Shown one piece after another: positions 1-11,500 of a stretch of DNA of 64,000 nt (its first letter is position 1; every line of letters starts with the position of its first letter). The notes under the pieces were generated by a model. It was given only the letters and a program-made list of their open reading frames with translations. It did no database searches and was not told where the DNA came from. The stretch comes from Ambrosia x helenae. Lineage: Eukaryota > Streptophyta > Magnoliopsida > Asterales > Asteraceae. The stretch spans positions 139,674,444 through 139,738,443 of the forward strand of contig CM061228.1 in NCBI GenBank assembly GCA_030844895.1, read 5' to 3'. The translations under genes were made by a program, and so were the position numbers.

Positions 1-780
1 CATCATTGATAGTGAAGAACCGTTAAAAGTCGTCATCGGCTCATGGTGTGGACCGTGTGGTACTGTGGCGTTAACCATTTATAAGAGCCCAAAATAAATG
101 CCGTTTGTAACAGGCCCAAAAGCTACGCCCTTCTGTAATGGCCCAATCCTATCAATTAGGCCCAAATTTTGTAACAGGCCCAAAATTTCTTTGATAAAAT
201 GGACTAATTGAGTAAGAGGTTTTATGCATTTTGTGTGACATTGGAACCAAATCTATTTTAGCTAAAATTTACCCATTCTACTTTATTAAAACTAGTGGGT
301 TTACCCGCCGCGTTGCTGCGGGATTCAAATAAAACCCAACAATAAAAGAAATGAAAGCAAAACATACCGGCTTAAGGTGATTGAGAAAAGTGATCTTGAC
401 TTAGTTCATATGAATGACAATAGTGTATATGAATTGCCTAACATTAATTTGTTACATCCTAAAAAGAACCACTCGAGACGATTTCACATATATGTTCAAC
501 ACCTTTAAATGTGATTAAAACTAAAAAGGGGTGGATTAATTTATAACATATATTGTTTCCAACATCCTAAAAGAAACCAAGCAGCACAAAATATATAAAA
601 CAAGTAATATAAAGATGTTCACACCAGTACAAAATTGTTTTGCGCCGAAGCCCTGCCCTGTAGCGTATCATGTTTCAACCGATTGGCGAGTTACTTCATG
701 ACAAACCACCAAAAACCTACAAGGCGCAGATATATAACTAAATTATGTCCATGTCAACAAATTTGGCTCAGGTGAAACTT
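1..780. other. Non-coding stretch with GGCCCA repeats
   Basis: No credible gene is seen. Positions 60-190 contain several GGCCCA hexamers (the reverse of TGGGCC, the plant site II/UP1 motif), most followed by AA. Positions 299-325 hold a short GC palindrome (CCCGC ... GCGGG) inside AT-rich DNA. A long A tract interrupted by TT lies at 797-841, just 3' of the ESF2 gene. The same stretch recurs at 46706-47480. Confidence 0.5.
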
Positions 781-863
781 CTGGAACCATCCACGCAAAA
801 AAAAAAAAAAAAAAAAAAAAATTAAAAAAAAAAAAAAAAAATTATAGATTTAAAAAAACTCAC

Positions 864-2092
864 CCCAGCCAGAAGGTCCTTGGAAAGCCCCGGTTTTTGC
901 TTTTCACCGCCATCTCTGACAGGTTTTGTCTGAGGAAACCGGCGAATCACTTTTGCCGCCTGTTGATGATCGCCTTGAACTTCTTCTGAAGTTCCATTCG
1001 CTTGTTGGATCTTGCGTTTCTGCACAAGCCGAATAAGTTGATTATTTTCATGATAATACATGCTAGAATGAAATTATTACTCAATAACCTATAATAAGTT
1101 CAAGTATAGTAGTATACCTTCTTTAGCCGTTCATCTATAGAACTTAAAGCACGAGACTGATCAACTTTTGCAAGATAGAAATCCCGCTCTTTCTTAGCTG
1201 CTGACAGTTCCAGTGCTAGTTTTTGCTCCCTTGTGGCATTCTTATAAGCTGTATTACAAGTAGTTATTAGTTAATATACTAACATATAGACACATTGTTA
1301 CACATTACAATATTTCAAACTGATAAAAAAAAAGGTGAAATTTGCTTGCTTCAAATATTTAATGAAAAAGTCAATACCAATCTCTTCTGTGAGATGATCC
1401 CATTTGAATTTACTCAAGTATTTAATGTTCCATAGATCATAATAGAATGACGACTTCTTCTTCCCACCTAAACATGCAAAGACGCAGTTGGCAATTACTC
1501 ATCAATAGTTGAAAACAAAGAGTAACATACAACTGGTTGCCTACTTGCCCATATACCTATTGGTTCACCATTCAACATTGAAGCGACCCGTTTAGCAACA
1601 TTCTTGTTTGTAAACTCAACCCATCTGCATGCATACAACAACTATTAATATATTGCTTACAATATTTTTCCCTTCAGTTTCTTCAAATAAAAACTTACCC
1701 TTCTGTGAACCCTTGTCCACGAAAACCGCCAGCTTTTTTACGATGCACATGAGCTGCTGGACCTGCAGATTTTCAAACAGCAAGTGATACTACAGCTGGC
1801 TGGGACTACAAAAAAAGACATGATTAAGAGTAGAAATAAAAGTAAAACCTTCAGGTGTGAGCCAAATTCTTTCAATGTCTCCATACTGAGATAAAATTTG
1901 ACGAAGCTTTAAAGGATCCATTCGTGAGGAACCCGGCTCAAGTAGCAGACACCACGCTTATCAGCCTTAGCAGCTTCTTTCATTAACCGTTTTTTCCTTC
2001 TGTTTTTTTCGTTCTGCCTTTAATTTTTCTAATTCTGAATCTGACATTTCCTTCGTAGAATCCTCTCCTTTGACTTGTTCTTCTTCAACCAT
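864..2092 (-). CDS. ESF2: Pre-rRNA-processing protein ESF2/ABT1-like, copy 1
   Basis: This is the copy-1 counterpart of the gene at 47568-48796. It has the same six exons, ATG at 2092 and last recognised coding exon ending at 864. ESF2/ABT1 proteins are nucleolar RRM proteins of the small-subunit processome. The conserved stretch KADKRGVCYLSR lies in exon 1 and the family C-terminal block (VIRRFPQTKP, then LSKDLLAG) in the last exon. Exon 1 lacks one C just before the conserved MDP codons, where copy 2 instead lacks a G a few bases earlier, so this frame is broken at a different base. I read these as sequencing errors or, less likely, as two decaying copies. Confidence 0.75.
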
Positions 2093-2696
2093 TCTGCCAA
2101 ACCTAAAATGTTAGGAAGAGAAAAGTGGCCTCCAGATGAAAAAAAAAATAGAAAAAAAAATATTAGAAGATAATTTTACAATAATAAGCAATTGAAGTTC
2201 AAACAAGTGCCACAACCATTTGTTTCGCAATTATACTGCTACAGTTATATAAATCTTACAAATATAGAGTAACTTATCAAATGATCAGAACAATGATTGT
2301 TTACAAACAAAAACCGAGCACAATGGTTAGAAAGTTGATCACTTCAACATTCAACTCCTGAATTTGTAGTCAAGCCGATATCAAATTTCTTATCGGTGTT
2401 TAGGAACCACAGGAAAACAAAGAAGTGCCCCGAAAATCATACAAAATAATAGTTTATAAAGATATAAAAAATGGCCGTGTAAGAGCCAAGACTAAAAGAT
2501 GAAACTCTTTGTTAACTCAGTTTCTTAACGCCGTGAGTTGTCACTAAAATTAATCTGGATCCTTGCCCATATGATTGCCACAAAAAAAAAAAAAAAAGAA
2601 AAAAAGAACTTGATTACTAAATTCCTAGCACCATAGATGAAAACAGATTCATCATAGTTTGCACTAGCTCTAGCAACGGAATCCATAGTCTAAGCT

Positions 2697-4182
2697 AAGT
2701 GGCGGATCCAGAAATTTTTATCACTGGGTTCCCTTTTCAAGTGTTCCAATTTCATATGACCAAACATAAAAATTTTGGGTCGGTTCAAGGGTTCAGGCCA
2801 GTTTGACAGTTCTGGTCGGGTAAGGTTCATCACATAATAAAAATACGACACAATAATGAAAAAACATCGGCATTAGAAATATAAAGCACGTAGTATAAAT
2901 AATATTTTCTTTAAGGATAAAAAAACATTCCTACAATTGTTCCCTACGAATTGAAGATGATGATTCAATGTTTGATGGTGGTTGTCTTTAAAACAAATTT
3001 AAAATATTCATTTGCATACTACCTAATATCAAATTAAGGTTTCAATTAGTTAAAAATACACAATAATCATTGTACCAAAGTAACAAGATTAACTATTTTT
3101 ACACGAGATTGCAAGAAGATTTATAAACAATAATGTTTGAACCAAAATAATATTCTATTTTTCAAACAATAAAAAATACTCAAGCATTTTATTATCTAGT
3201 TGTTACAACTTCAAGTAGAACCACATCTGAACACTATCATGTACAGCTGGTTTTGAGATAACAAATTACTCTCTTTGCTGCCTGGTCTACGATAAATTTT
3301 GTCAAAACGGACAATCAAATTTTGAACCAAACCCAACAAGTAGACAAAGTTTCCATTCAAATTTCAATCCTTCATTACCTATGGCTGGCTATACATTCTT
3401 TATAGAATGTCGAAATCAAAGTGTCAATAAAAATCAACTAAATAAATTAACAAAAACAGAACAATCATGAACAAGTAGTATATTGACAATTCAAAATTTT
3501 ACATACCACTAAACAACAAATTAACAAAGAAAACTAACATTATTTTCCTTATCAAACCCTAGAGTGGGTTGGGTTTTGCAGGGTGGAGGCGGGAGAGGGT
3601 GGTTGTGGTTGTGGTTTTCATGTTTTGGAGGAGGTGTGAGTGCAGCAGGTATTATATTATTTTCCTTATCAAACCCAGAGTGGGTTGGGTTTTGAATTAA
3701 AAAAATACAAAAGCGAAAACAAAAAGACATGAAGCGCGCCTGCTGGGATTCGATCTCGGTCTGCGTAGGATTAGATGGAGGACTTGTAAAACAGTGGTCA
3801 TCGAGGAGGTGATGGAAGACTCTTGACCTTTGGGGTCATGAGTTCGATTCCTGATCCCACGGGTTTTACCGGTTCGTCATCGTCGTGCCCTCGGCGGGTC
3901 GGGTTTTCCCCGGGACGTGCTTGCGTGGGCTTAGGGGCCCCATAGGTCCGGGTTGGGCCGGCCTTGGGCTACCTTTTGCCAATGGGTGCTGCATAAGGGT
4001 ACCTCCTAGGTTTAGTTGGTTGTTAAAAAAAGATGGAGGATTTCAACCATTGAAGCACTTTGTATTATTAGTTATGAGTTCCTTAAATATTTACTTATCG
4101 GTTGCTTTTCAGTTTTTTATACATATTAACACTATAATTTTCAAACCGAGGAACTCACCCAATAGCCTTAAATCCGCCCCTG
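2697..4182. mobile_element. hAT-type non-autonomous element
   Basis: The element begins AAGTGGCGGATCC and ends AATCCGCCCCTG. It is flanked by a perfect 8-bp target-site duplication, TCTAAGCT (2689-2696 and 4183-4190), as expected for the hAT superfamily. The roughly 1.49 kb interior has no transposase frame. It contains two partial copies of a segment with CTTATCAAACCC and GTGGGTTGGGTTTTG (about 3548-3690) and a nested SINE. The second copy of the block has the same element at 49400-50888. Confidence 0.8.
3783..4030 (+). mobile_element. tRNA-derived SINE nested in the hAT element
   Basis: This is a 248-bp insertion flanked by a 10-bp direct repeat, AGATGGAGGA (3773-3782 and 4031-4040). The head carries a pol III B-box-like GAGTTCGATTCCTG, followed by a GC-rich body (GGGTTTTACCGG, CCCCGGGACG). 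The 3' end is GTTGTTAAAAAA. A related, more diverged insertion is at 33698-33925. Being inside the hAT element, it inserted later than that element. Confidence 0.75.
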
Positions 4183-4356
4183 TCTAAGCTTGGCTTACAA
4201 AACCATGAGAAGCTCCGAGGCATTTAGGTCCCAAAAGCCAAGGTTTGTGGTGCGCGCATCATATACGCCACACCACGCACCGCTCTATGTACAACCAATG
4301 AACCAAATAAGCTTTTACTTACAACCAAAAGCTGCGTATCTCTCATCTGTTTTACA

Positions 4357-4996
4357 TAGGGGTGTACAAAAAGCTCGCGGCTCGAGGCTCGCTCGAAACT
4401 CGCTCGAAAAAAGCTCGGCTCGTTTTGTTTTCGAGCCGAGCCGAGCTGGCTCGTTTTGTTTTCGAGCCGAGCCGAGCTGGCTCGTTTTGTAATCGAGCCG
4501 AGCTCGAGCCAGGGGTGTTCAGCTCGTGGCTCGGCTCGTGGCTCGGCTCGATGGCTCGACTCGTGGCTCGACTCGATGGCTCGACATATGGCTCGACTCA
4601 GGCTTGTGTATGTGTAATTAATATATAGATGAAACTAATATATTTTGGCTCCAAACCTAATTCTAAAATTCAAATTTGAAAATCCCCGCTCATACTACCT
4701 ATCTATCTCATCTTTTCATAATAAATAAACCATAACTTAGAAAAAGAAAAAAAATATACATGATTATGTGTAATTTTATTATTTTTTATTTAATAAATTT
4801 TTGTAAAAAAAATTAAAAAAATATAAAAAAATATAACGAGCTGGCTCGAGCCAGCTCGAGCTCGGCTCGAACATTTACGAGCCGAGCTCGAGCTCGACTT
4901 TTCAGCTCGAACAGAAAAACGAGCCGAGCCGAGCTGGCTTGGTTTAAGTTCGAGCTCGAGCTCGGCCTGGCTCGGCTCGACTCGTGTACAGCCCTA
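4357..4996. mobile_element. GCTCGAGC-rich hAT MITE, copy 1
   Basis: The terminal inverted repeats are TAGGGGTGTACA and TGTACAGCCCTA, with a perfect 8-bp target-site duplication GTTTTACA (4349-4356 and 4997-5004). Both subterminal arms are packed with GAGCCGAGC/GCTCGAGC palindromic repeats around an AT-rich centre of about 200 bp. There is no coding capacity; the open frames here are low-complexity artefacts. Family members lie at 40010, 41941 and 51063. Confidence 0.88.
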
Positions 4997-5520
4997 GTTT
5001 TACAGATCAACCCTTGTATCAAGCAAACCTACCAAAATTTGTTCATCTCTTTTTCTTTCCACTTATCAGTCTCGTAAAAAACCTAATTTTAACAAACTTT
5101 GATCAGTTATGACTCAGAGGTACTTGAAACGAGTCAACCTGGCTATCTTAAAACTAAATAAACAACTGTGGTCATCAAATGATCAATATTATGTACTGTA
5201 ATTAAGAACCGATACCTTGAATCTGTTACGGAAACGATGGGTGCGAAGCTGAGCTGAACAACGGAATTAGGGCTAAGCGCTGTGTCAAAAAGCAAATAAA
5301 ACGAATACCATTCGATTCATTAAATAAATCTTCCATTTTAGTCCTTTAAGTTTATTTTCTTATACTCATGTCCCAATAATCCACAATTTTCACTATTTCA
5401 CCAAATACACAATAATTATACAAACGTTTTTGTCTTTGGTTTGTGCTTTAATATATTGTTTGGAGAATAAATTTTTTTTAACATAAAACTTTTAATTAAA
5501 AATCAACAACAATTATAAGT

Positions 5521-5855
5521 GAGCGGCGGGTAAACGGGCAACAAGTTACGCCGCTACCCCTTATTGAATAGTAAAACTTATTCTATTAAAAATAAAGCTT
5601 GTGTCTTTGGCCGCAGGAGAGTTACTCTGCACCACCCTTTCTACTCGATCTAAAAACCGGATTGCTTCGGGAGCAAAGCCCCCCAAATGTGTCAAAAGCG
5701 AAGGGCACAAAGACGTGTTGGTTTTCCATACAAGCAGCTTCATGTTTGTCAACTTTCTTGGATTCAGCTTTTAAGACTGTTTGCCCTACCAAAAACCCGG
5801 AATCCCGAAGTCCAACTAAAGGAGACACCCCTATGAGATCAACGCACGCGTACTT
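5521..5855 (-). mobile_element. LINE-like element, 3' coding remnant, cut by LTR
   Basis: On the minus strand the frame reads CVDLIGVSPLVGLRDSG, then KKVDKHEAAC, FVPFAFDTFGG, and FIFNRISFTIQ followed by degenerate GVAA..LVARLP. This order matches, from memory, the C-terminal tail of plant reverse-transcriptase-related proteins of non-LTR type. Frame shifts and stops show decay. Its 5' side ends exactly where the LTR begins (5856). Related remnants lie at 34880-35250, 40741-40805 and 52226-52560. Confidence 0.5.
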
Positions 5856-7004
5856 TGTCACACCCTCAAAATCCACTTGCGGAGTTTTACCGCGAGGCGC
5901 ATGACAAACCAGGATCCAAAACCAACGATCACAATAAACAATACTAAATGAATATAAAACATAGTTTAAAATCCCCGTTTACAGCGGAAGCTTATTCAAA
6001 TAAAATCCAACATAAATAAATCAAGTTCAATGTTTGTGAAAATCATGCAACTCTATCTAGACGCCGTGCAGACGCGTGCGCCCTAGTTCCATTGTGCTAC
6101 CTTAGCGACCTGAGAAAACATGTAAAAGTTTACGTCAACACAAAAATGCTGGTGAGTTTACAGGTTTGCAGTTCAAGTACCAAGTCCACCTGTCCATACT
6201 ATAAACAAATAGAAAACCAGTATACGCTAGCTAGGCGTACGTTTTGTTACTACCACGATTGGAAACCATTACTAACGCGAATACCAAAAGTATGCCCGAT
6301 GTATGTTCCTGTTGTTCCTGTTGTTCCTGTTTGAGACAATATGCACCCGCCGACCCTCCAAGTCGACGAGCGGGGTTGGTCACTCCCAATAGCGCTATTC
6401 ACATTTCCCTGTTGTGCAAACCCGCACATTCATGGTTCCCCCCGGGACTTCCAAAGATCGTGTAGTACACAATAGAAACCCATAGTATGACAGTAGTTAC
6501 CAAATAATCGTTTTAACACATGTTTTCTCCCCCGAAAGTATAAAACCAGTTTAAAAGAGGGGCCGTAAACTCACCTTAAGTTCCTTTACTCCTTAACCCG
6601 AGTAAACTCAGCTGCTATGCTAGTCCCGTAAAGCGGCGACCTAACTTACGACAGTTACAAGTACTTAGACTAATAACCCGCAGGTTAATTAGTCCCTAGA
6701 TGTCCAGACCATAACCAAGTTCGTTTGAAAATACCGTGACTGTTTAACGACCCAAAGTACAAGACTCGACATCCCATTGGTGACCCGAGACTCCCCGTGT
6801 TATGTTTACGCTCTAAAACATACAATAACGCAAGTACACTTAACATACGTTAACGCACACCAGTTATAGCACATAGTTCACGTATCACCGAAATACATCC
6901 AAATATATGTTACCAAGTTATTAGACATGTTACGGGGTTCCTAGCATGTTACTACATGTTAAATCGGGTCTCGAAATGCTAATTTACACTTACAGCAGCA
7001 GTAC

Positions 7005-7192
7005 ACGCGATTAGGGGGGCTAATCGCATGAAAGATCACACGATCAGGGCTAATCGCCCCTAGTGTCACGCGATTGGGGCTACTCGCCCTTGTGTCACGC
7101 GATTGGGGCCTAATCGCCCTTAATGGCATGCGAGTGGGGTCTACTCGCCCATAATACAGGCGATTAGCAAGGCTACTACGCCTGTAACCTTG
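7005..7192. repeat. GCGATTA mini-hairpin array, R/U5 side (copy 1)
   Basis: Six imperfect inverted repeats, each about 20-25 bp, follow each other. Arms are of the type CGCGATTAGG/CTAATCGC, and one unit changes both arms together (GCGAGT with ACTCGC). Short spacers such as TGTCA separate them. They lie about 600 bp downstream of the LTR TATA box in the element's sense. Copy 2 has the same array at 53706-53885. Confidence 0.7.
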
Positions 7193-7796
7193 CTGTTCCG
7201 GTTTTTGCGCGTTTAACGCTCCAAATCAGATCCAGAGCGTGTGTAACTACCCAATATCATCCCAAACACTATCCTAAACATGTTTAACCCAAAACCCTTC
7301 GTTCAACCTCGTAAAATCAGTCCTGCATGCAACCAAAGCAATCCAAACACCATTCACATAGCATGCAACATTCAATTAACGCATGTAATCATAACCCTAT
7401 TATCCAATTACTGAGATTTCTATCATCATCCTAACAATATTAATTCTGACCTAGCATGATAACACATCATAACATCATCAAGGTTCATAAAAATCCTATC
7501 TTTCTAATCATACATACCCACAACGCATGTTTATTAGTTATAATCCGATTAACAACCCTTATTGACGATTTTCAGAAGCTTTTTCGTTTATGAACAGGTC
7601 TGGACCATTAGGGATTGATTAAAACGTTTACAAAGTGTTTATGGATGAGAATCAAACCTTGGAATTGTAAAAAGATGATGGTTAGACCTTGAAACCTTGT
7701 GTTTTTGATCAAAATCGCCTTCCAGAGGTTGTTTATGTGTTTGGGGCGGTTATGGGACGACTAGGGTTTGTCTAATGGAGTTAAGGAGGTTAAGTA

Positions 7797-7808
7797 TGGT
7801 ATTTATAG
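7797..7808 (-). promoter_or_regulatory. LTR X TATA box (copy 1)
   Basis: The minus strand reads CCTATAAATACC, a strong plant TATA box, about 580 bp inside the U3 end of the LTR. It is likely the element's promoter, driving gag-pol from the missing 5' LTR and possible read-through from this one. Confidence 0.55.
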
Positions 7809-7835
7809 GCGTTTCTAGTCGTCCAGCCCGTTCCA

Positions 7836-8000
7836 TGCGATTGTGCAGCAGATATACGCGATTAGGGCTGCTAATCGCGTGATTGTGCATGTGATTGGGC
7901 CTAATCGCCTAAACTTATGCACGATTAGGACCCTAATCGCCTTCAAGATTCCCTACTCGCCTCCCCCTATGGGCGATTAGACTTCCTAATCGCCTGTAGG
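7836..8000. repeat. GCGATTA mini-hairpin array, U3 side (copy 1)
   Basis: Four or five inverted repeats lie 30-200 bp upstream of the TATA box in the element's sense. Two are perfect: arms ACGCGATTAG and CTAATCGCGT (loop GGCTG), and arms GGCGATTAG and CTAATCGCC (loop ACTTC). This is the same motif family as the array at 7005-7192. The matching stretch of copy 2 is 54540-54700. Confidence 0.7.
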
Positions 8001-8554
8001 GGTTCATTTTGTGTGTTTTGCGCGTTTAAACCCGTTTTAACATATGTTAATGCATTTTCATGTACCGACAAGTCCACATAATGATTGTAAACCACATAAC
8101 ACAAGTAAATACACATATTTACACTCGTTCACCAATTCCCGGGACTCGAGACTCGTTACCTTCCCGTATGTCCTGACGATCCTACAAAATCGTCATCGTT
8201 TGTACACTTGGTTAAGGACTGACATCTAACGAAACCTCTAGACCAACATCCAATGATCTTCTAGACTAACCAATAGTTCCCAGACCATAACCCGACTTAA
8301 CTAACCCAGTTAAGTACAATATACGCGTGACTCGCTAAGGTAGACTTTCATCTAGACAACGTTGTTAACCAGAATTGCCAGGTTCACATCATCCCTCATC
8401 CCCACGTTAAAAGAATTTTCGTCCCGAAAAATTTGTACAAGTACAGAAAAAACAAAAGAAGTAACGAAGGAACAAACAAAAAGATAGAAACCAAAAGAGA
8501 GATTTACCTGAGTTGTCACATCATCCCCACGTTAAAAGGAATCTCGACCGAGAT

Positions 8555-11500
8555 TCATTCAGCTGCCGATGAGACATGTCTCGACTCGAACGCTTCCTTA
8601 GGAAAGAGATGAGGATACTTAGACTTCATCTGATCCTCCCGTTCCCACGTATATTCCGGTCCCCGGTTCGAGTTCCACCAACCTTAACGATTACGAATCT
8701 TGCTGTGACGTAGGCTACGAATCTTGTAATCAAGGATCTCCACAGGTTCTTCCACAATCCGAAACGATCATCAACCTTGATCTCTTCTAGTGGAACGATG
8801 AGAGATCGTCAGCCAGACACTTCTTCAAGTTTGACACGTGAAAGACGTTATGTACATTACCGAGCTCCGTCGGTAGATCAAGTCGATATGCCACCGGCCC
8901 AATCCGTTCCAGATCGTAAATGGGCCGACATATCGCGGATTGAGTTTGCCACGCTTCCCAAAGCGTATGACGCCCTTCCACGGTGAGACTTTTAGAAGTA
9001 CCTTGTCATTGACTTGGAATTCCAGTGGTTTGCGACGCTGATCAGCATAACTCTTTTGCCGGTCCCGTGCCGCCGCCAACCGATTTCGAATCTGTACGAT
9101 CTTTTCCGAAGTTTCGTACACTAGTTCAGGCCCAGTGAGTTGGCTCTCACCCACTTCAGCCCAACAAAGAGGAGAACGGCATTTCCGTCCCGTACAGTGC
9201 TTCGAACGGGAGCAGCCTTGATGCTCGTTGGTTAACTGTTGTTGTACGAGAATCTACCAATGGCAGATGAGCTTCCCAACCCTTGCCAAAATCGATCACA
9301 CACGCCCGCAGCATGTCTTCTAAAGTTTGAATCGTACGCTCATCTGACCGTCAGTCGTGGATGGTAAGCCGTACTCATGTCTAGTTGGGTACCCAAAGCC
9401 TTGTGCAAAGACTTCCAGAAGTGAGAAGTAAAATGGGAGTCACGATCCGAGATAATAGAAACTTTACTCCTGTCCACCGGGCTTAGAAACAACTTCTTTC
9501 AAGTAAAGACGAGCCAAAACGATCCATGGTGTCGGTCTCCTTAATAGCAAGAAAATGGGCTGATTTCGTCAACACGATCGAACAATCACCCATATCTTGT
9601 CGTTCCCGCTTGGTGACTTAGGAAGTTGTGTGACAAAATCCATAGTAATCCGTTCCCATTTCCATTCCGGAATTTCAGGTTGTTGCAGGAGACCCGACGG
9701 TTTCTGGTATTCCACCCTTGACCTTAGCACAGGTCAAGCATTTGCTCACGTATGAGGCTATGTCCGACCTCATGTTTTGGCCACCAGTAAAGCACCTTCA
9801 GATCTTGGTACATTTAATCCGAACCAGGGTGAATAGAATACCGAGACTTATGAGCCTCATCAAGGACAAGCCCCCGTAGTCCCCCGAACAAAGGAACCCA
9901 TATACGTTCTGCGAAATAGTGCAGGCCATCAGGCCTTCGCTCTAGGTGCTTGTCGGCACGTGTGCATGGTTTCAGCTTTAAGGTTTTCTCCTTCAAAGCT
10001 TCCAATTGGGCAGAACGGAGTTGATCAGGTAACGACGAATGGATAGTGAGCTGCAACGCCCGAACGCGACGAGGTTTAGAAGATTCCTTCCTGCTCAAGG
10101 CGTCTGCTACAACATTCGCCTTGCCAGGATGGTACTTAATAGCACAATCAAAGTCGTTCAAAAAGTTCGATCCAACGGCGCGCCGTATGTTCAAGTGTTG
10201 TTGGTCGAAAATGTGTTGGAGACTCTTGTGATCGGTGTAGATGGTGCATTTTGGTACCGTACAAGTAATGTCTCCAAATTTTCAACGCGAATACCACGGC
10301 ACCCAACTCCAAGTCATGAGTTGTGTAGTTCTTTTCTCGTGCACTTTGAGTTGACGAGAAGCATACGCAATCACTTTCTTCCTCGCGTTGCATCAACACG
10401 CAAGCCCACCGAGTCCATGAATGGAAGCATCACAGTAAACGACAAAATCATCAGACCCTCTAGGTAAGACAAAATAGGAGCAGAACACCAGTTTAGACTT
10501 CAGTTCTTCAAACGCGGACTCTTGTGATTCACCCCATCGAACTTCCTATCCTTCTGAGTGAGAGTGGTGAGGGTTTGAGCAATTTCGAGAAACCCTGAAT
10601 GAAACGACGATAGTTAGCCCGCAAGGCTAGGAATTGTCGCACCTCAGTTGGCGTCTTTGGTGCTCCCCAGTCCTTGATCGCTCGATTTTTTGCTGGATCG
10701 ACATGAATTCCTAGTTCATTAACCACATGTCCTAGGAATTAAACTTCGCGTAACCAAAAGTCACACTTTGAGAACTTGGCGAAAGTTGTTCTCGTCGCAA
10801 GAGCTCCAAAACTAACCGCAGATGTTCCACGTGTTCGGTCTCGTTCTTGGAGTAGATCAGAATGTCATCAATAAACACAATGACAAACTTGTCCAGATAC
10901 GGTTTTACAGACGCGGTTCATCAAGTCCATGAAAACCGCCGGTGCGTTCGTGAGACGAAAGGCATGACCAAGAATTCGAAATGGCCATAAAGTGTTCGAA
11001 AAGCAGTCTTTTGCAACGTCAGCCTCCCTGACGCGCAGCTGGTGATAAACCGGACCTCAAATCGATCTTGGAATAATAACTAGACCCTGAAGCTGGTCGA
11101 ATAGATCATCGATACGTGAAGAGGATAACGGTTCTTGACGGTCAATTTGTTTCAGCTCTCTGTAGTCTATACACACAATCGGAAACTCCCATCCTTCTTC
11201 TTGACAAATAAAATCGGGGCTCCCCAAGGGGAAGAACTTGGTCCGAATGAAACCCTTGTCCAAGATTTCCTGTAACTGGCTAGACAATTCCTGCATCTCG
11301 GGAGGTGCAAGACGGTAGGGGTGCCCCGAGCATAGGAGCAGCCCCTGGTACGAGATCAATACGCGAACTCGACTTGACGATGAGGAGGAAGACCAGATAA
11401 ATCATCGGGAAAAACATCAAGAAACTCGCGTACCACCGGAATGTCGTCAATCTTCTTCTCATCACTAGAGGAAACAGATAAAAGCGCCAATACGGCTGGA

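Larger units (their letters stand above)
2103..5215 (-). other. Proposed ESF2 5'UTR intron (copy 1)
   Basis: Ten bases upstream of the ESF2 ATG, the minus strand reads a good acceptor (TTTTAG before GTTTGGCAGA). About 3.1 kb further upstream there is a strong donor (GATTCAAG then GTATCG, exon end 5216). I infer a leader exon near 5216-5300 and one long intron. All the transposons between 2697 and 4996 would lie inside it. Copy 2 keeps an AAACCCTAA telo-box at 51785-51793 inside the matching intron; here one C is missing from it. Telo-boxes are common near promoters of ribosome-biogenesis genes. Transcript evidence is lacking. Confidence 0.45.
5856..8388 (-). repeat. Gypsy element X, 3' LTR (copy 1)
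   Basis: The plus strand starts TGTCACACCC after the LINE remnant and ends GGTTCACA before the polypurine-tract region. Copy 2 ends GGTGTCACA. The element is on the minus strand, so U3 is at the right end. A TATA box (7797-7808) and two mini-hairpin arrays (7005-7192, 7836-8000) lie inside. No matching left-to-right partner LTR is visible: the LTR beyond gag (13575 onward) belongs to another family. Confidence 0.75.

Noticed and set aside
299..325. GC palindrome as a Helitron 3' end
   Set aside because: No CTRR terminus follows the hairpin and no matching TC 5' end was found.
4190..4628. Two ~90-100-residue Ala/Arg/Ser-rich open frames (also at 50896-51334)
   Set aside because: They translate the GCTCGAGC repeats of a MITE bounded by exact target duplications.
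7005..7192. Regularly spaced palindromes resembling a CRISPR array
   Set aside because: Units differ in length and sequence, spacers are only a few bases, the context is a plant LTR, and there are no cas genes.
10039..10467. 142-residue plus-strand open frame (similar at 56722-57030)
   Set aside because: It is the antisense of the RNase H/integrase coding region.
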